Of a DNA stretch of 64,000 nt, positions 41,543-50,600 are shown piece by piece. A program made the position numbers and the translations under genes. The notes beneath the pieces were generated by a model that made no database searches, had not been told where the DNA came from, and worked only from the letters and a program-made list of their open reading frames with translations. Numbering within the stretch: position 1 is the first letter of the stretch; every line of letters begins with the position of its first letter. The stretch covers positions 1,240,001-1,304,000 of the forward strand of contig NZ_LVWJ02000014.1 in the NCBI RefSeq assembly GCF_001625015.1. Reading direction: 5' to 3'. The DNA comes from Lewinella sp. 4G2. GTDB lineage: Bacteria > Bacteroidota > Bacteroidia > Chitinophagales > Saprospiraceae.

Positions 41543-42391
41543 ATGCGCACACTGATCTTACTCACCACACTCATCTTGCTTTCCACCGGGGCCGACGCCC
41601 AGACGCGGATGGCCACGTATTACCACCAGAAGTTCTACGGCCGGCTGACGAGTACCGGTGAAAAGCTCAACCCACGGCTCTTTACCGCCGCCAGTAAACA
41701 GTACGACTGGGGCACGATACTGGAAGTCACCAACTTGGACAATGGCCGGACGACCCAGGTCCGCGTCAACGACTGCGGGCCGCACGCCAAAGGGAATATT
41801 CTCGACCTCTCTCAAGCGGCTGCCGAAGAGTTGGACATGATCCGGGCGGGGCGGGTGCCCGTCTCCGTTAAGGTTATTCGCCAGAGTACGGCTGGTCCCA
41901 CTTGTTCCCGGGGGGCTTGGTCCAAAAGGTTACGGGCGGAAGGCCGGCCCATTCCGCCACCGCCGCCCAACTGGAAACCGGGGGATACGCCATCCGCAGC
42001 CGTCGCTAGCGCCCCACCCGCTTCAGTTGAGCGCCGTCCTGAGCGTGAAAGAGTTCCCCAACCCACTGGATTTCCCAACCAGCCCGCAACGGTGCCACCG
42101 GGTTACTTGCCCGCCGACTTCATACCCGCGGCAGCGCCCGAAAGAACGGTGAATGGATCGGGGAATTTCCGCGTTTTGGTGGGGACGTACGAAGACCCGG
42201 AGAACGCCAGGAAGATGGCCCTGCGGCTCAGTAAGGCGGCGAAAGAAGACGTGGTAATTATTAGCGATGGCCGCTTCAACCGGGTCTATGCGGGGCAGTA
42301 CGAGCAACAACGGCAGGCCGAAGCGCTACGCAAACGGCTCAAACGGGCGGGCTTTAAGTACGCGATCGTGCGCGACGTGCCCGGCCGCTAA
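41543..42391 (+). CDS. RlpA-like double-psi beta-barrel protein with SPOR domain
   Basis: 282 residues. Signal peptide (1-19), a double-psi beta-barrel of the RlpA type (about 23-110; ATYYHQKFYGRLTSTGE, LEVTNLDNGRTTQVRVNDCG, ILDLSQAAAEEL), a proline-rich linker, and a C-terminal SPOR domain (about 205-280; FRVLVGTYEDPENARKMALR, YAGQYEQQRQAEALRKRLK). RlpA proteins are septal lytic transglycosylases that act on denuded glycan strands bound by SPOR. The catalytic Asp of the barrel (VNDCG) is present. Periplasmic. The linker has a dispersed-element copy at 42119-42141. Confidence 0.88.
   Translation: MRTLILLTTLILLSTGADAQTRMATYYHQKFYGRLTSTGEKLNPRLFTAASKQYDWGTILEVTNLDNGRTTQVRVNDCGPHAKGNILDLSQAAAEELDMIRAGRVPVSVKVIRQSTAGPTCSRGAWSKRLRAEGRPIPPPPPNWKPGDTPSAAVASAPPASVERRPERERVPQPTGFPNQPATVPPGYLPADFIPAAAPERTVNGSGNFRVLVGTYEDPENARKMALRLSKAAKEDVVIISDGRFNRVYAGQYEQQRQAEALRKRLKRAGFKYAIVRDVPGR
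42119..42141. repeat. Dispersed element copy inside the RlpA-like gene
   Basis: CATACCCGCGGCAGCGCCCG, reverse orientation, encoding IPAAAPE in the linker between the beta-barrel and SPOR domain. Confidence 0.55.
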
Positions 42392-42598
42392 ACCGGGAGT
42401 AGCGAGAGGATGAGGGCGGGGGCGATCAGCAACATAAAGAGGAGCGCGAGCCGCCATGCTTTGGGGAGAACTTGCATGCCCTGGAGACGCCCAAACGGGG
42501 CCAAAAGGTACTTTTTGAATCCGCTTTAATCATTTGCTAACAATTTGCTGTTGGGGAGAAGACTCGCCTTTCTTTTTATTTTCTATCACCCACCCAGC

Positions 42599-43525
42599 AT
42601 GATCATTTATAAGACTAACGGCCCCTGGTTCAAGGACCTCGGCCACCTGTTTACTTCTTACACGATGACGCGGATCTCGAAGTCCGTCATCGCCATCGGC
42701 ATCTACGCCGCCCTGTTCGTCGGCGCCGTGGAATACTGGGATCTCCACGAGTACCTGGCCATGGATACGATGATGTTTTCCGTGCTCGGTCTCATCCTCG
42801 GTCTCTTTCTGGGCTTCCGGACGAACACCGCCTACGACCGCTGGTGGGAAGCCCGCAAACAGTGGGGCGCCCTCGTGAACCACAGCCGGAACATGGCGAT
42901 CTACGTCGATTCCATGTGGCCGGAATCCGACACGGGCATCCGCCGCTTCATGGCCAAGCACATCGGGAATTTCTGCCTCGCGCTGGCTTGGCACCTGCGC
43001 GACGGCGTCAAGCTCGACAACCTCGTTTACCTCAGCGAAGAAGAGATCGCTTATTACTCCACCAAAGATCACGTCCCCAATTTCATCGCCCTGCGCATCT
43101 TCCAGCGCATGGCCGAGGCCCACCGGAACGGCGACATCAACGAGGGGGATTACATCAACATCAAGGCCCAGCACCAGGCCCTGCTGGACATCCTCGGCGC
43201 CTGCGAACGCATCAAGAAAACGCCGATCCCGTTCAGCTACAACGTCTACCTCAAGCTGTTCGTGACGGCCTACGGTATCCTGCTGCCCATGGGCCTGGAG
43301 GAGAGTTTTGGTTGGACGACCGTGCCCCTCACCATGCTCGTTTTCTTCGCCCTGCTCGGCATCGAACTCATGGGTGAAGAGATCGAAGACCCCTTCGGCC
43401 TCGACTGCAACGACCTACCGACGAACGACATCGCCCACACCATCAAGGGTAATGTTTTCGAGATCCTCGAAGACCGTAAGCCCGTGGAGCATGACCGGGT
43501 AGAGCAGTATTCGAAAGTATTTTAG
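42599..43525 (+). CDS. Bestrophin-family anion channel
   Basis: 308 residues, matching the bacterial bestrophin-like (UPF0187/YneE) family. Seen are an N-terminal helix before LFTSYTMTRISKSVIAIGIY, the signature GLFLGFRTNTAYDRWWEARK with QWGALVNHSRNMA, IPFSYNVYLKLFVTAYGIL in the third helix, and the late GEEIEDPFGLDCNDLP motif. These proteins form pentameric anion or cation channels in the inner membrane. The ATG at 42599 (MIIYKTNGPWFKDLGHLF) is used. The TAG stop (43523-43525) is the first triplet of an octamer array. Confidence 0.92.
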   Translation: MIIYKTNGPWFKDLGHLFTSYTMTRISKSVIAIGIYAALFVGAVEYWDLHEYLAMDTMMFSVLGLILGLFLGFRTNTAYDRWWEARKQWGALVNHSRNMAIYVDSMWPESDTGIRRFMAKHIGNFCLALAWHLRDGVKLDNLVYLSEEEIAYYSTKDHVPNFIALRIFQRMAEAHRNGDINEGDYINIKAQHQALLDILGACERIKKTPIPFSYNVYLKLFVTAYGILLPMGLEESFGWTTVPLTMLVFFALLGIELMGEEIEDPFGLDCNDLPTNDIAHTIKGNVFEILEDRKPVEHDRVEQYSKVF

Positions 43526-43608
43526 TCGGGTAGTCGGGTAGTCAGGTAGTACGTGCATGACACACGTGCACTACCCGACTACGCTACTACCCGACTACCG
43601 TACTACCA
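43523..43608. repeat. Octamer array with inverted arms ending both convergent genes
   Basis: Left arm TAGTCGGG TAGTCGGG TAGTCAGG TAGTACG; centre GTGCATGACACACGTGCAC; right arm TACCCGACTACGCTACTACC CGACTACCGTACTACC. The bestrophin stop TAG is the first unit of the left arm and the stop of the facing T9SS gene (TAG on the minus strand, 43595-43597) is in the right arm. Confidence 0.85.
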
Positions 43609-44734
43609 CCGGTCGAGTAACCCGCGCACCCGTAGCATCCGTCAGCCGAACGAAAATGATGCCGTGGCGGCGGGGGAGATCGGGCCGCAGCGTGATTTCA
43701 TTTGCGCCGGCGAAGACTGGCGAGATTAGTTCGTAGAGCAGTTGTCCCCTGGCGTCCACCAACTCAATTTGCAGCGTACCGGTTTCGGGGAGCGTCAGTT
43801 GCAGGCGCAGTTTGCGCACCATCGGGTTCGGTGAGATGACGACGTTTTCCAGGTATTCCGGAGCCAATGGGCGCTGTCGCGGGTGCTCAGAAAGTGGGCG
43901 AGCGCTGGGATCGGGAGCAGAGAACGTATCGACGATGGTATCGCGGACGAGGTCCCAGCCAGTAGGTTTCGATGGCTCTATGTAGACGATGCCCATGGTC
44001 GTCTCGATATCGTCGTATTCCGGCGGTGGCGGCGGGAGTGGAGGAGTGGCGATATCTCTTACCTGAAGGTTTCCTGTAATCGTTTCTCCTCCCCCAGAGC
44101 TATCGACTTCAATCCTTGGCGGCAGGTACGTCTCAGTATGAGGCATTGTGCCGCACTTAATAATAATTGGTGGTGGCGGCGGTGGCGGTGGAATAGCCGG
44201 AATAGAATCAACGGTAGGAGCGGGTACCGGTGGTGGCGGGGACATCGGCGTAGCTATCCGCCCCATGATCATATGATGTTGAATGATCGGTGTATCCAAT
44301 TGCTTCGGTGGGGCCGGCGGCAGCGTATCCACCAACTCAGGAATGAGCGGCGCAGCGATCTCCCCCATGATTTCCGGGTAATCGATCTCAATCGGGTCCG
44401 CCGGTGGCGGGGTGGGTGTAGCCTGCGCATCTAACCCGGTCGAGCCGAAGAGCATCCCCGCGGCGGTGGCGGCCACTTTGAGTGGAGTGTAGCTGGGTTT
44501 GTGGGTGGCGCGGAGTTCGCGGCCGAGTTGGTCCGGGCGGAAGCGGCCGCAGATCTTGGCGCCATTTTCTTTGGTGTAGGCCCGCAGTTCGGCATCGGAA
44601 AAGCCGGTGAAGTCGACGACGTTCTTGGCGCAGGAGTCGCAGTGGCGGGCGGTGGTCCCATCGACGGGCGTCATGCCATTCCAATCTTCGTGGCAGGGTT
44701 CGGGGACGGAAATACGGAGGGGAGTGTAAGCCAT
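43595..44734 (-). CDS. Protein with N-terminal Cys-rich motif, proline-rich middle and T9SS sorting domain
   Basis: 379 residues. The first ~70 residues form the Bacteroidota motif ISVPEPCHEDWNGMTP, RHCDSCAKNVVDFTGFSDAE and GAKICGRFRPDQLGRELR, with four cysteines that could bind metal. A hydrophobic stretch (LKVAATAAGMLFGSTGL) follows, then a long Pro/Thr-rich region, and finally a T9SS type A sorting domain (VISPNPMVRKLRLQLTLPE, VDARGQLLYEL, VRPVVVR-like end). The combination implies that the Cys motif stays cytoplasmic until export or that the helix at ~75-95 acts as an internal signal. A dispersed-element copy lies at 43868-43888. Function unknown. Confidence 0.78.
   Translation of the reverse strand: MAYTPLRISVPEPCHEDWNGMTPVDGTTARHCDSCAKNVVDFTGFSDAELRAYTKENGAKICGRFRPDQLGRELRATHKPSYTPLKVAATAAGMLFGSTGLDAQATPTPPPADPIEIDYPEIMGEIAAPLIPELVDTLPPAPPKQLDTPIIQHHMIMGRIATPMSPPPPVPAPTVDSIPAIPPPPPPPPIIIKCGTMPHTETYLPPRIEVDSSGGGETITGNLQVRDIATPPLPPPPPEYDDIETTMGIVYIEPSKPTGWDLVRDTIVDTFSAPDPSARPLSEHPRQRPLAPEYLENVVISPNPMVRKLRLQLTLPETGTLQIELVDARGQLLYELISPVFAGANEITLRPDLPRRHGIIFVRLTDATGARVTRPVVVR
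43868..43888. repeat. Dispersed element copy inside T9SS gene
   Basis: TGGGCGCTGTCGCGGGTGCT, forward orientation; encodes HPRQRPLA on the minus strand, just before the sorting domain. Confidence 0.6.
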
Positions 44735-44800
44735 GGTGTGCGTGATTTGCTGGGTAGATGCAGGGATCTTTGGGTTTGCACACTGGGGGGCTAAAAAAAT

Positions 44801-45376
44801 TTATGTTTTCTGCTTTCCGGCATTTAGGTGATACTCTGAACGCAGCAAACGGTAACGAGCAATATCTCGAAACTTCCCGAAGCGCTTGCTGTCGGCGATG
44901 GATACGCCTTCCTGCACCATGCCATTCTTGATCATCACCTTTCCGGAAGCGGGGTTCTCGAGGAGGTGGACGGCCTCCAATTTATTCATTCCTAATTCCT
45001 CAAAGGCGAAGCAAATGATGGCTCCCAGCGCTTCCGTTACGTAACCCTTGTTCCAGTGCGGTTCCCCGACCCAGTAGCCGATGACCGCTTTTTCGTCGGC
45101 CGCGTGGACGTGTAACCCAATCCCGCCCAGAAATTCTTCAGTGGTGCCATTACGGATGGCGAAAATGTAGGCGGTTTTATTTGCAAAACCTTCGTTAGCC
45201 ATATTCAGCCAAAACACGGCGTGTTCCTCACCGTAGGGGAAGGGCATATTCGCCGTAGTACGCGAAACGTTTTCGTTGTTGGCCAACGCGATGATGGCGG
45301 GGACGTCCTTTACGGCTGGTTTGGAAAGGCGTAGTCGTTCGGTTTGCAGAATGGGGTGCGTGGAAGGTTCCGCCAT
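44801..45376 (-). CDS. GNAT N-acetyltransferase (RimJ/RimL-like)
   Basis: 191 residues. The GNAT fold is of the RimJ/RimL type: ILQTERLRLSKPAVKDVPAI, the strand IGYWVGEPHWNKGYVTEALG with the acetyl-CoA loop, and a late segment LEAVHLLENPASGKVMIKNG. Members acetylate N-terminal amines of ribosomal proteins or small metabolites; the substrate is unknown. The ATG at 45376 (MAEPSTHPILQTERL) replaces an unlikely upstream extension. Cytoplasmic. Confidence 0.86.
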   Translation of the reverse strand: MAEPSTHPILQTERLRLSKPAVKDVPAIIALANNENVSRTTANMPFPYGEEHAVFWLNMANEGFANKTAYIFAIRNGTTEEFLGGIGLHVHAADEKAVIGYWVGEPHWNKGYVTEALGAIICFAFEELGMNKLEAVHLLENPASGKVMIKNGMVQEGVSIADSKRFGKFRDIARYRLLRSEYHLNAGKQKT

Positions 45377-45447
45377 GGCGTTTGCAGGTTTGAGTTGCGG
45401 AAGTATGTCGAGTGACGCACGTAAAGTTCCGCCGGCCAACCGAATTT

Positions 45448-45903
45448 TCAGGTCAACAGGAACGGAGCAAACCGTGCCACCATCGTAAACGCCCAAACCA
45501 GCGTCCACACCAAAGTCCGCGCCGCGTTGATGCGCAGGAGACGGGAACTAAGCGGTAAGTGGTCGTCCGGCCCATCGAGAGCAGCGTGGAGGGGGACAGC
45601 CCCGAAGAAGGTCAACCCCCAGGCGATGAGGATCAGCGTACTGTTGGCGACCACGTTCCACTCCGTCGGCGGCGATAAACAGAGGTAGGCGTACAGGGCC
45701 AGCTGCCCCAGCATGATGGGCATCACAACGAAGGTGACCCGCCGGGTATACACCGGGTGCCAACTGACGAAATCCGACCGCTGCATCCGCAGGAACACGG
45801 GGTAAATAACGAGTTGCACCAACCAGATCAGGACTAGCGCGCCCGTATCGAAGACCAGCCTCAGGGCACCCGCCGTCTCCACACTCAGGCCGTAAGCTTC
45901 CAT
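45448..45903 (-). CDS. Small four-helix membrane protein, unknown function
   Basis: 151 residues with about four membrane helices (FDTGALVLIWLVQLVIYPVF, VTFVVMPIMLGQLALYAYL, STLILIAWGLTFFGAVPLHA, LVWTLVWAFTMVA). The segment HAALDGPDDHLPLSSRLLRI resembles small membrane proteins of unknown role. It overlaps the end of the upstream gene by 19 bases, so the two are likely translated together. Confidence 0.72.
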   Translation of the reverse strand: MEAYGLSVETAGALRLVFDTGALVLIWLVQLVIYPVFLRMQRSDFVSWHPVYTRRVTFVVMPIMLGQLALYAYLCLSPPTEWNVVANSTLILIAWGLTFFGAVPLHAALDGPDDHLPLSSRLLRINAARTLVWTLVWAFTMVARFAPFLLT

Positions 45904-46295
45904 CGGTACACTTTATGGACGCGCCAGAGGATGAGGCCGAAAGGAATCCACCAAATAAAATCGTTGGTGATGAGCGTGTAGAAAAATCCGAAGGGGACGA
46001 GGCCCAGCGCAAAGTTCATCACGAAACCAATGGGCCCGAAGATCTTCCCCAGTGCCCCGACGGCAACGATGGGCCAGTGCCGCATCGGGTCGTAACTCGC
46101 CAGCCAGTAACCGATGCCGTAGACGCCGATGACCATCCCCATCCCCTGCCAGACCATCGGGTGGCGCATGGGCTCCATCCCCACCAACTCCCAAAACTGC
46201 TGGGGAAAGAGGACGACCCAGGCGCCCCAGAGGAGGTTGTAGACCGCGGCCAGGCGGAGGGTTAGGCGCATCCAGGGGGGGGAGGTTGGGGTCAT
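45885..46295 (-). CDS. Small membrane protein, unknown function
   Basis: 136 residues with about four membrane helices (LAAVYNLLWGAWVVLFPQQF, MVIGVYGIGYWLASYDPMRH, PIVAVGALGKIFGPIGFVMN, FGFFYTLITNDFIWWIPFGL). The pattern WLAS-YDP-RHWPIV recurs in a family of small Bacteroidota membrane proteins of unsettled role. Start ATG at 46295 chosen as the nearest to the first helix. Overlaps its downstream partner by 19 bases. Confidence 0.72.
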   Translation of the reverse strand: MTPTSPPWMRLTLRLAAVYNLLWGAWVVLFPQQFWELVGMEPMRHPMVWQGMGMVIGVYGIGYWLASYDPMRHWPIVAVGALGKIFGPIGFVMNFALGLVPFGFFYTLITNDFIWWIPFGLILWRVHKVYRWKLTA

Positions 46296-47046
46296 ATATG
46301 CTGAGGTTAGTAGACACACCGTAATGCTAAAAGAGCAGTTATGGTTTCGGCAGGTATAAATCGTAGCACGGCTCCGCTAGAGCTTCGCTTCAGTCGTATA
46401 AGTGAACTTGTTTTAGAAAATATACGAGCCTACTCATCATCCTTCGGTTAAGCGAACTTGAATACAGCGTACTAATGTTGCGAACGTATAGTTTGTCAAT
46501 TTTGAAAAAGATTATCGGCTGTTATCGCTAAATCTTGGAAGCGATGGGTTAGGTTAAGAGACCCAATGTTACTTTAAATTCAGAATTATATTTTGTTCTT
46601 ATTATATAGTAAGAATATTATTCTTCAAATACGCCTTTATAATCAAATGATATTTCATCGAGATGTGTTAAGGAAATCTTAAGATTATGTGCATTTTTGT
46701 CCATTTAAGTGCCAAATTTCACGATAAGTGGTAATAAATCTGTCGATATCGGAAACATATGGCGATTAAATAGCACGTTTGATGTATATTAAAAGGCGTA
46801 AGAAAAAGGACATGTTGTTTTATTGATATATTTGTGCACTTCAGGGTTGCCCGTTTTCAATATTGCTTTTCCGGGTAATTGCCTTCATTCACACTGTTTC
46901 CAACAACTCCAATTTATTCTTCCTATTCGCTATTCGCGGGTAGAATTCACTTCCTATGCTTATTGTCGGCATAGGAGCCTTTCCTCATTACGTCAAATCT
47001 TGCCTATGATAGTAACTTCATTTTAATAACTAATAAATTATTATTT
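46296..47046. other. AT-rich intergenic region
   Basis: About 750 bp without a convincing gene, markedly richer in A and T than its surroundings, especially 46490-46800 (TTATATTTTGTTCTTATTAT and similar). The only open frame of note (46823-47026) lacks protein character. It may hold the control region of the T9SS/collagen pair or be imported DNA. Confidence 0.5.
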
Positions 47047-47586
47047 ATGCTTATGAAATTAGGCTGCCTGGTTCTCCTGCTTGGTGGCGTCATACTATTC
47101 CCATGTCAATTATTTGGGCAATTGGAAATAGAAAGGGAGTTAATTGGAGCCGCTGCTTACCATTCCGTGAGCAATAACGACTTGTCGGTCGACGCTAGTT
47201 TTGGCGAGCCCTTGATTGGCTTTTCTTCTGGTGATTTGATTGTAACTGTTGGTTTTCATCAAACGGAAAGCAGCGCGCCGGGGCCCGCTCCCCAAACGCG
47301 AGCGGGTAATACAAACACGGCCGATGTTGAGGTTGACGTGGCGGCATATCCAAATCCAGCGGTTGAAAGGCTGGTGGTGGATCTTGCCGAGCACGTAAAT
47401 GCTTTTGTTGAACTCGAACTCGTAAACTTAAATGGTGTCACTGTACGAAAGTTGAAGACTTTTGAGCAACCGCGCGTCACGTTTACTAACCTCACCAACC
47501 TCGAGAACGCCACTTACTTTCTTCGGGGTATAAATAGTCGCGGAAAGGCTTTTCACCTCGGTAAAATTGTTATTGTCACCCATTAA
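47047..47586 (+). CDS. Small secreted protein with T9SS sorting domain
   Basis: 179 residues. Signal peptide (about 1-25, KLGCLVLLLGGVILFPCQLF), a short mature part of about 75 residues (LEIERELIGAAAYHSVSNND, SVDASFGEPLIGFSSGDLIV) and a T9SS type A sorting domain (AYPNPAVERLVVDLAE, VELELVNLNGVTVRKL, NATYFLRGI, FHLGKIVIVTH). The mature part resembles an N-terminal strand set found in many Bacteroidota surface proteins that carry little else. It precedes the collagen-like gene by 101 bases on the same strand and may be expressed with it. Confidence 0.78.
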   Translation: MLMKLGCLVLLLGGVILFPCQLFGQLEIERELIGAAAYHSVSNNDLSVDASFGEPLIGFSSGDLIVTVGFHQTESSAPGPAPQTRAGNTNTADVEVDVAAYPNPAVERLVVDLAEHVNAFVELELVNLNGVTVRKLKTFEQPRVTFTNLTNLENATYFLRGINSRGKAFHLGKIVIVTH

Positions 47587-47687
47587 TTAAATCACATACT
47601 AATTGTGCATTTTTTCTCTTGCCCTAAGGCGAGGCAGAGTTCTAATGCCATTTATACACACATATCAAGAATATAACTCTGGTTATT

Positions 47688-50600
47688 ATGAACAATAAAT
47701 TACTACAATTATTGGTGCTTCTCCTGCTCTGCACGGGAGGCGCCTTCGCGCAGACCTCGGGCGCGTTAAACTATCAGGCCGCAGTTCGCGATGCAAACGG
47801 TGACGTACTGGCCCAAGAGAATGTATCCCTAACTTTTACCCTTGTCAGGATCAACGATAACGTCACCTCTTATACCGAGATGGTAGATGCTACTACGAAT
47901 GCCTACGGCATCGTTAACGCTCAAGTTGGTGAAGACGGAGAACTACTGCTGATCGATTGGGAGAATGGCCCTTACCTACTTCGGACCGTCATCGAAGCGG
48001 AAGACGGCTCCACGCTGATTACCGAACGTGAACTTACGGCGGTGCCTTACGCACTCTACGCTCTGAATGGATCCGAAGGCGAACAAGGTCCGGAAGGCGA
48101 ACAAGGGCCGCAGGGAGTTCCAGGCGTCCAAGGTGTTCAGGGTCTGCAGGGGCCTCGTGGTCCTCAAGGCCAAAGAGGTCGCAGAGGCCGCATTGGTGCT
48201 ACTGGTGATACCGGCCCACAAGGACCTCAGGGCGAACAAGGCCCGCAAGGAGAGCAAGGACCTCAAGGTGAACGCGGACAACGAGGCCAACGCGGTCAGC
48301 GTGGCTTACGCGGCCTTCCCGGAGCTGACGGTGAGAATGGCCTTAATGGTCTGAATGGTTTGAATGGTGAGGACGGCGCTACTGGTCCAGAGGGCCCTCA
48401 AGGCGAGACTGGCGCTCAAGGCCCCGAAGGTCCCCAAGGTCCTGCTGGTGCTGATGGTGCTCAAGGTCCTCAGGGCGAACAGGGTATCCAAGGTGTAGCT
48501 GGACCACAAGGTGAAGCTGGTGCTCAAGGTCCTGCTGGTGCTGACGGCGCTGATGGTGCTCAAGGTCCTCAGGGCGAACAGGGCATCCAAGGTATAGCTG
48601 GCCCGCAAGGTGAAACTGGTGCTCAGGGTCCCGCTGGTAATGACGGCGCTGATGGTGCTGACGGAGCTCAAGGGCCTCAGGGCGAACAGGGGCCCCAGGG
48701 CGAACAGGGTATCCAAGGTGTAGCTGGCCCCCAAGGTGAAACTGGAGCTCAAGGTCCTGCTGGTAATGACGGCGCTGATGGCGCTACTGGTGCTCAAGGT
48801 CCTCAAGGCGAACAGGGTATCCAAGGTATAGCTGGACCACAAGGTGAAACCGGCGCTCAAGGTCCTGCTGGTGCTGACGGCGCTGATGGCGCTACTGGTG
48901 CTCAAGGTCCTCAGGGCGAACAGGGCATCCAAGGTATAGCTGGACCGCAAGGTGAAACTGGTGCTCAAGGTCCTGCTGGTAATGACGGTGCAGACGGCGC
49001 TGACGGTGCTACTGGCGCTCAAGGTCCTCAAGGCGAACAGGGCATCCAAGGTATAGCTGGCCCGCAAGGTGAAACTGGTGCTCAAGGTCCTGCTGGTAAT
49101 GACGGTGCTGATGGTGCTGACGGCGCTACTGGCGCTCAAGGTCCTCAGGGCGAACAGGGCATCCAAGGTGTAGCTGGCCCCCAAGGTGAAACTGGTGCTC
49201 AAGGTCCTGCTGGTAATGACGGCGCTGATGGCGCTACTGGTGCTCAAGGTCCCCAAGGCGAACAGGGCATCCAAGGTATAGCTGGCCCGCAAGGTGAAAC
49301 TGGTGCTCAAGGTCCTGCTGGTAATGACGGTGCTGATGGTGCTGACGGCGCTACTGGCGCTCAAGGTCCTCAGGGCGAACAGGGTATCCAAGGTATAGCT
49401 GGACCACAAGGTGAAACCGGTGCTCAAGGTCCCCAAGGCGAACAAGGTATCCAAGGTATAGCTGGACCGCAAGGTGAAACTGGAGCTCAAGGTCCTGCTG
49501 GTAATGACGGTGCTGATGGTGCTCAAGGTCCCGCTGGTACCGACGGCGCTGATGGCGCTACTGGTGCTCAAGGTCCCCAAGGCGAACAGGGTATCCAAGG
49601 TATAGCTGGCCCCCAAGGTGAAACTGGCGCTCAAGGTCCTGCTGGTAATGACGGCGCTGATGGCGCTACTGGCGCTCAAGGTCCTCAAGGCGAACAGGGC
49701 ATCCAAGGTATAGCTGGCCCCCAAGGTGAAACTGGTGCTCAAGGTCCTGCTGGTGCTGACGGCGCTGATGGCGCTACTGGTGCTCAAGGTCCTCAGGGCG
49801 AACAGGGCATCCAAGGTATAGCTGGACCACAAGGTGAAACTGGTGCTCAAGGTCCTGCTGGTACTGACGGTGCTGATGGCGCTGACGGTGCTACTGGTGC
49901 TCAAGGTCCTGCTGGTAATGACGGTGCTGATGGTGCTGACGGCGCTACTGGCGCTCAAGGTCCTCAGGGCGAACAGGGTATCCAGGGTATAGCTGGACCA
50001 CAAGGTGAAACCGGTGCTCAAGGTCCTGCTGGTAATGACGGCGCTGATGGTGCTACTGGCGCTCAAGGTCCCGCTGGTAATGACGGCGCTGATGGCGCTA
50101 CTGGTGCTCAAGGTCCCCAAGGCGAACAGGGTATCCAAGGTATAGCTGGCCCCCAAGGTGAAACTGGCGCTCAAGGTCCTGCTGGTAATAACGGCGCTGA
50201 CGGCGCTGATGGCGCTACTGGTGCTCAAGGTCCCCAGGGCGAACAGGGCATCCAAGGTATAGCTGGACCGCAAGGTGAAGCTGGTGCTCAAGGTCCCCAA
50301 GGCGAACAGGGTATCCAAGGTGTAGCTGGCCCCCAAGGTGAAACTGGTGCTCAGGGTCCTGCTGGTAATGACGGCGCTGACGGTGCTGATGGCGCTACTG
50401 GTGCTCAAGGTCCTCAGGGCGAACAGGGTATCCAAGGTATAGCTGGACCACAAGGTGAAACTGGCGCTCAAGGTCCTGCTGGTAATGACGGCGCTGACGG
50501 TGCTGATGGCGCTACTGGCGCTCAAGGTCCTCAGGGCGAACAGGGTATCCAAGGTATAGCTGGCCCCCAAGGTGAAACTGGTGCTCAAGGTCCTGCTGGT

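Noticed and set aside
42994-43015. Dispersed-element copy in the bestrophin gene
   Set aside because: GGCACCTGCGCGACGGCG resembles the core but encodes the expected WHLRDGV and lacks the flanks; chance likeness.
46823-47026. 67-codon open frame in the AT-rich gap
   Set aside because: No recognisable start context or protein-like composition; region is AT-rich, where chance frames differ in character from neighbouring genes.
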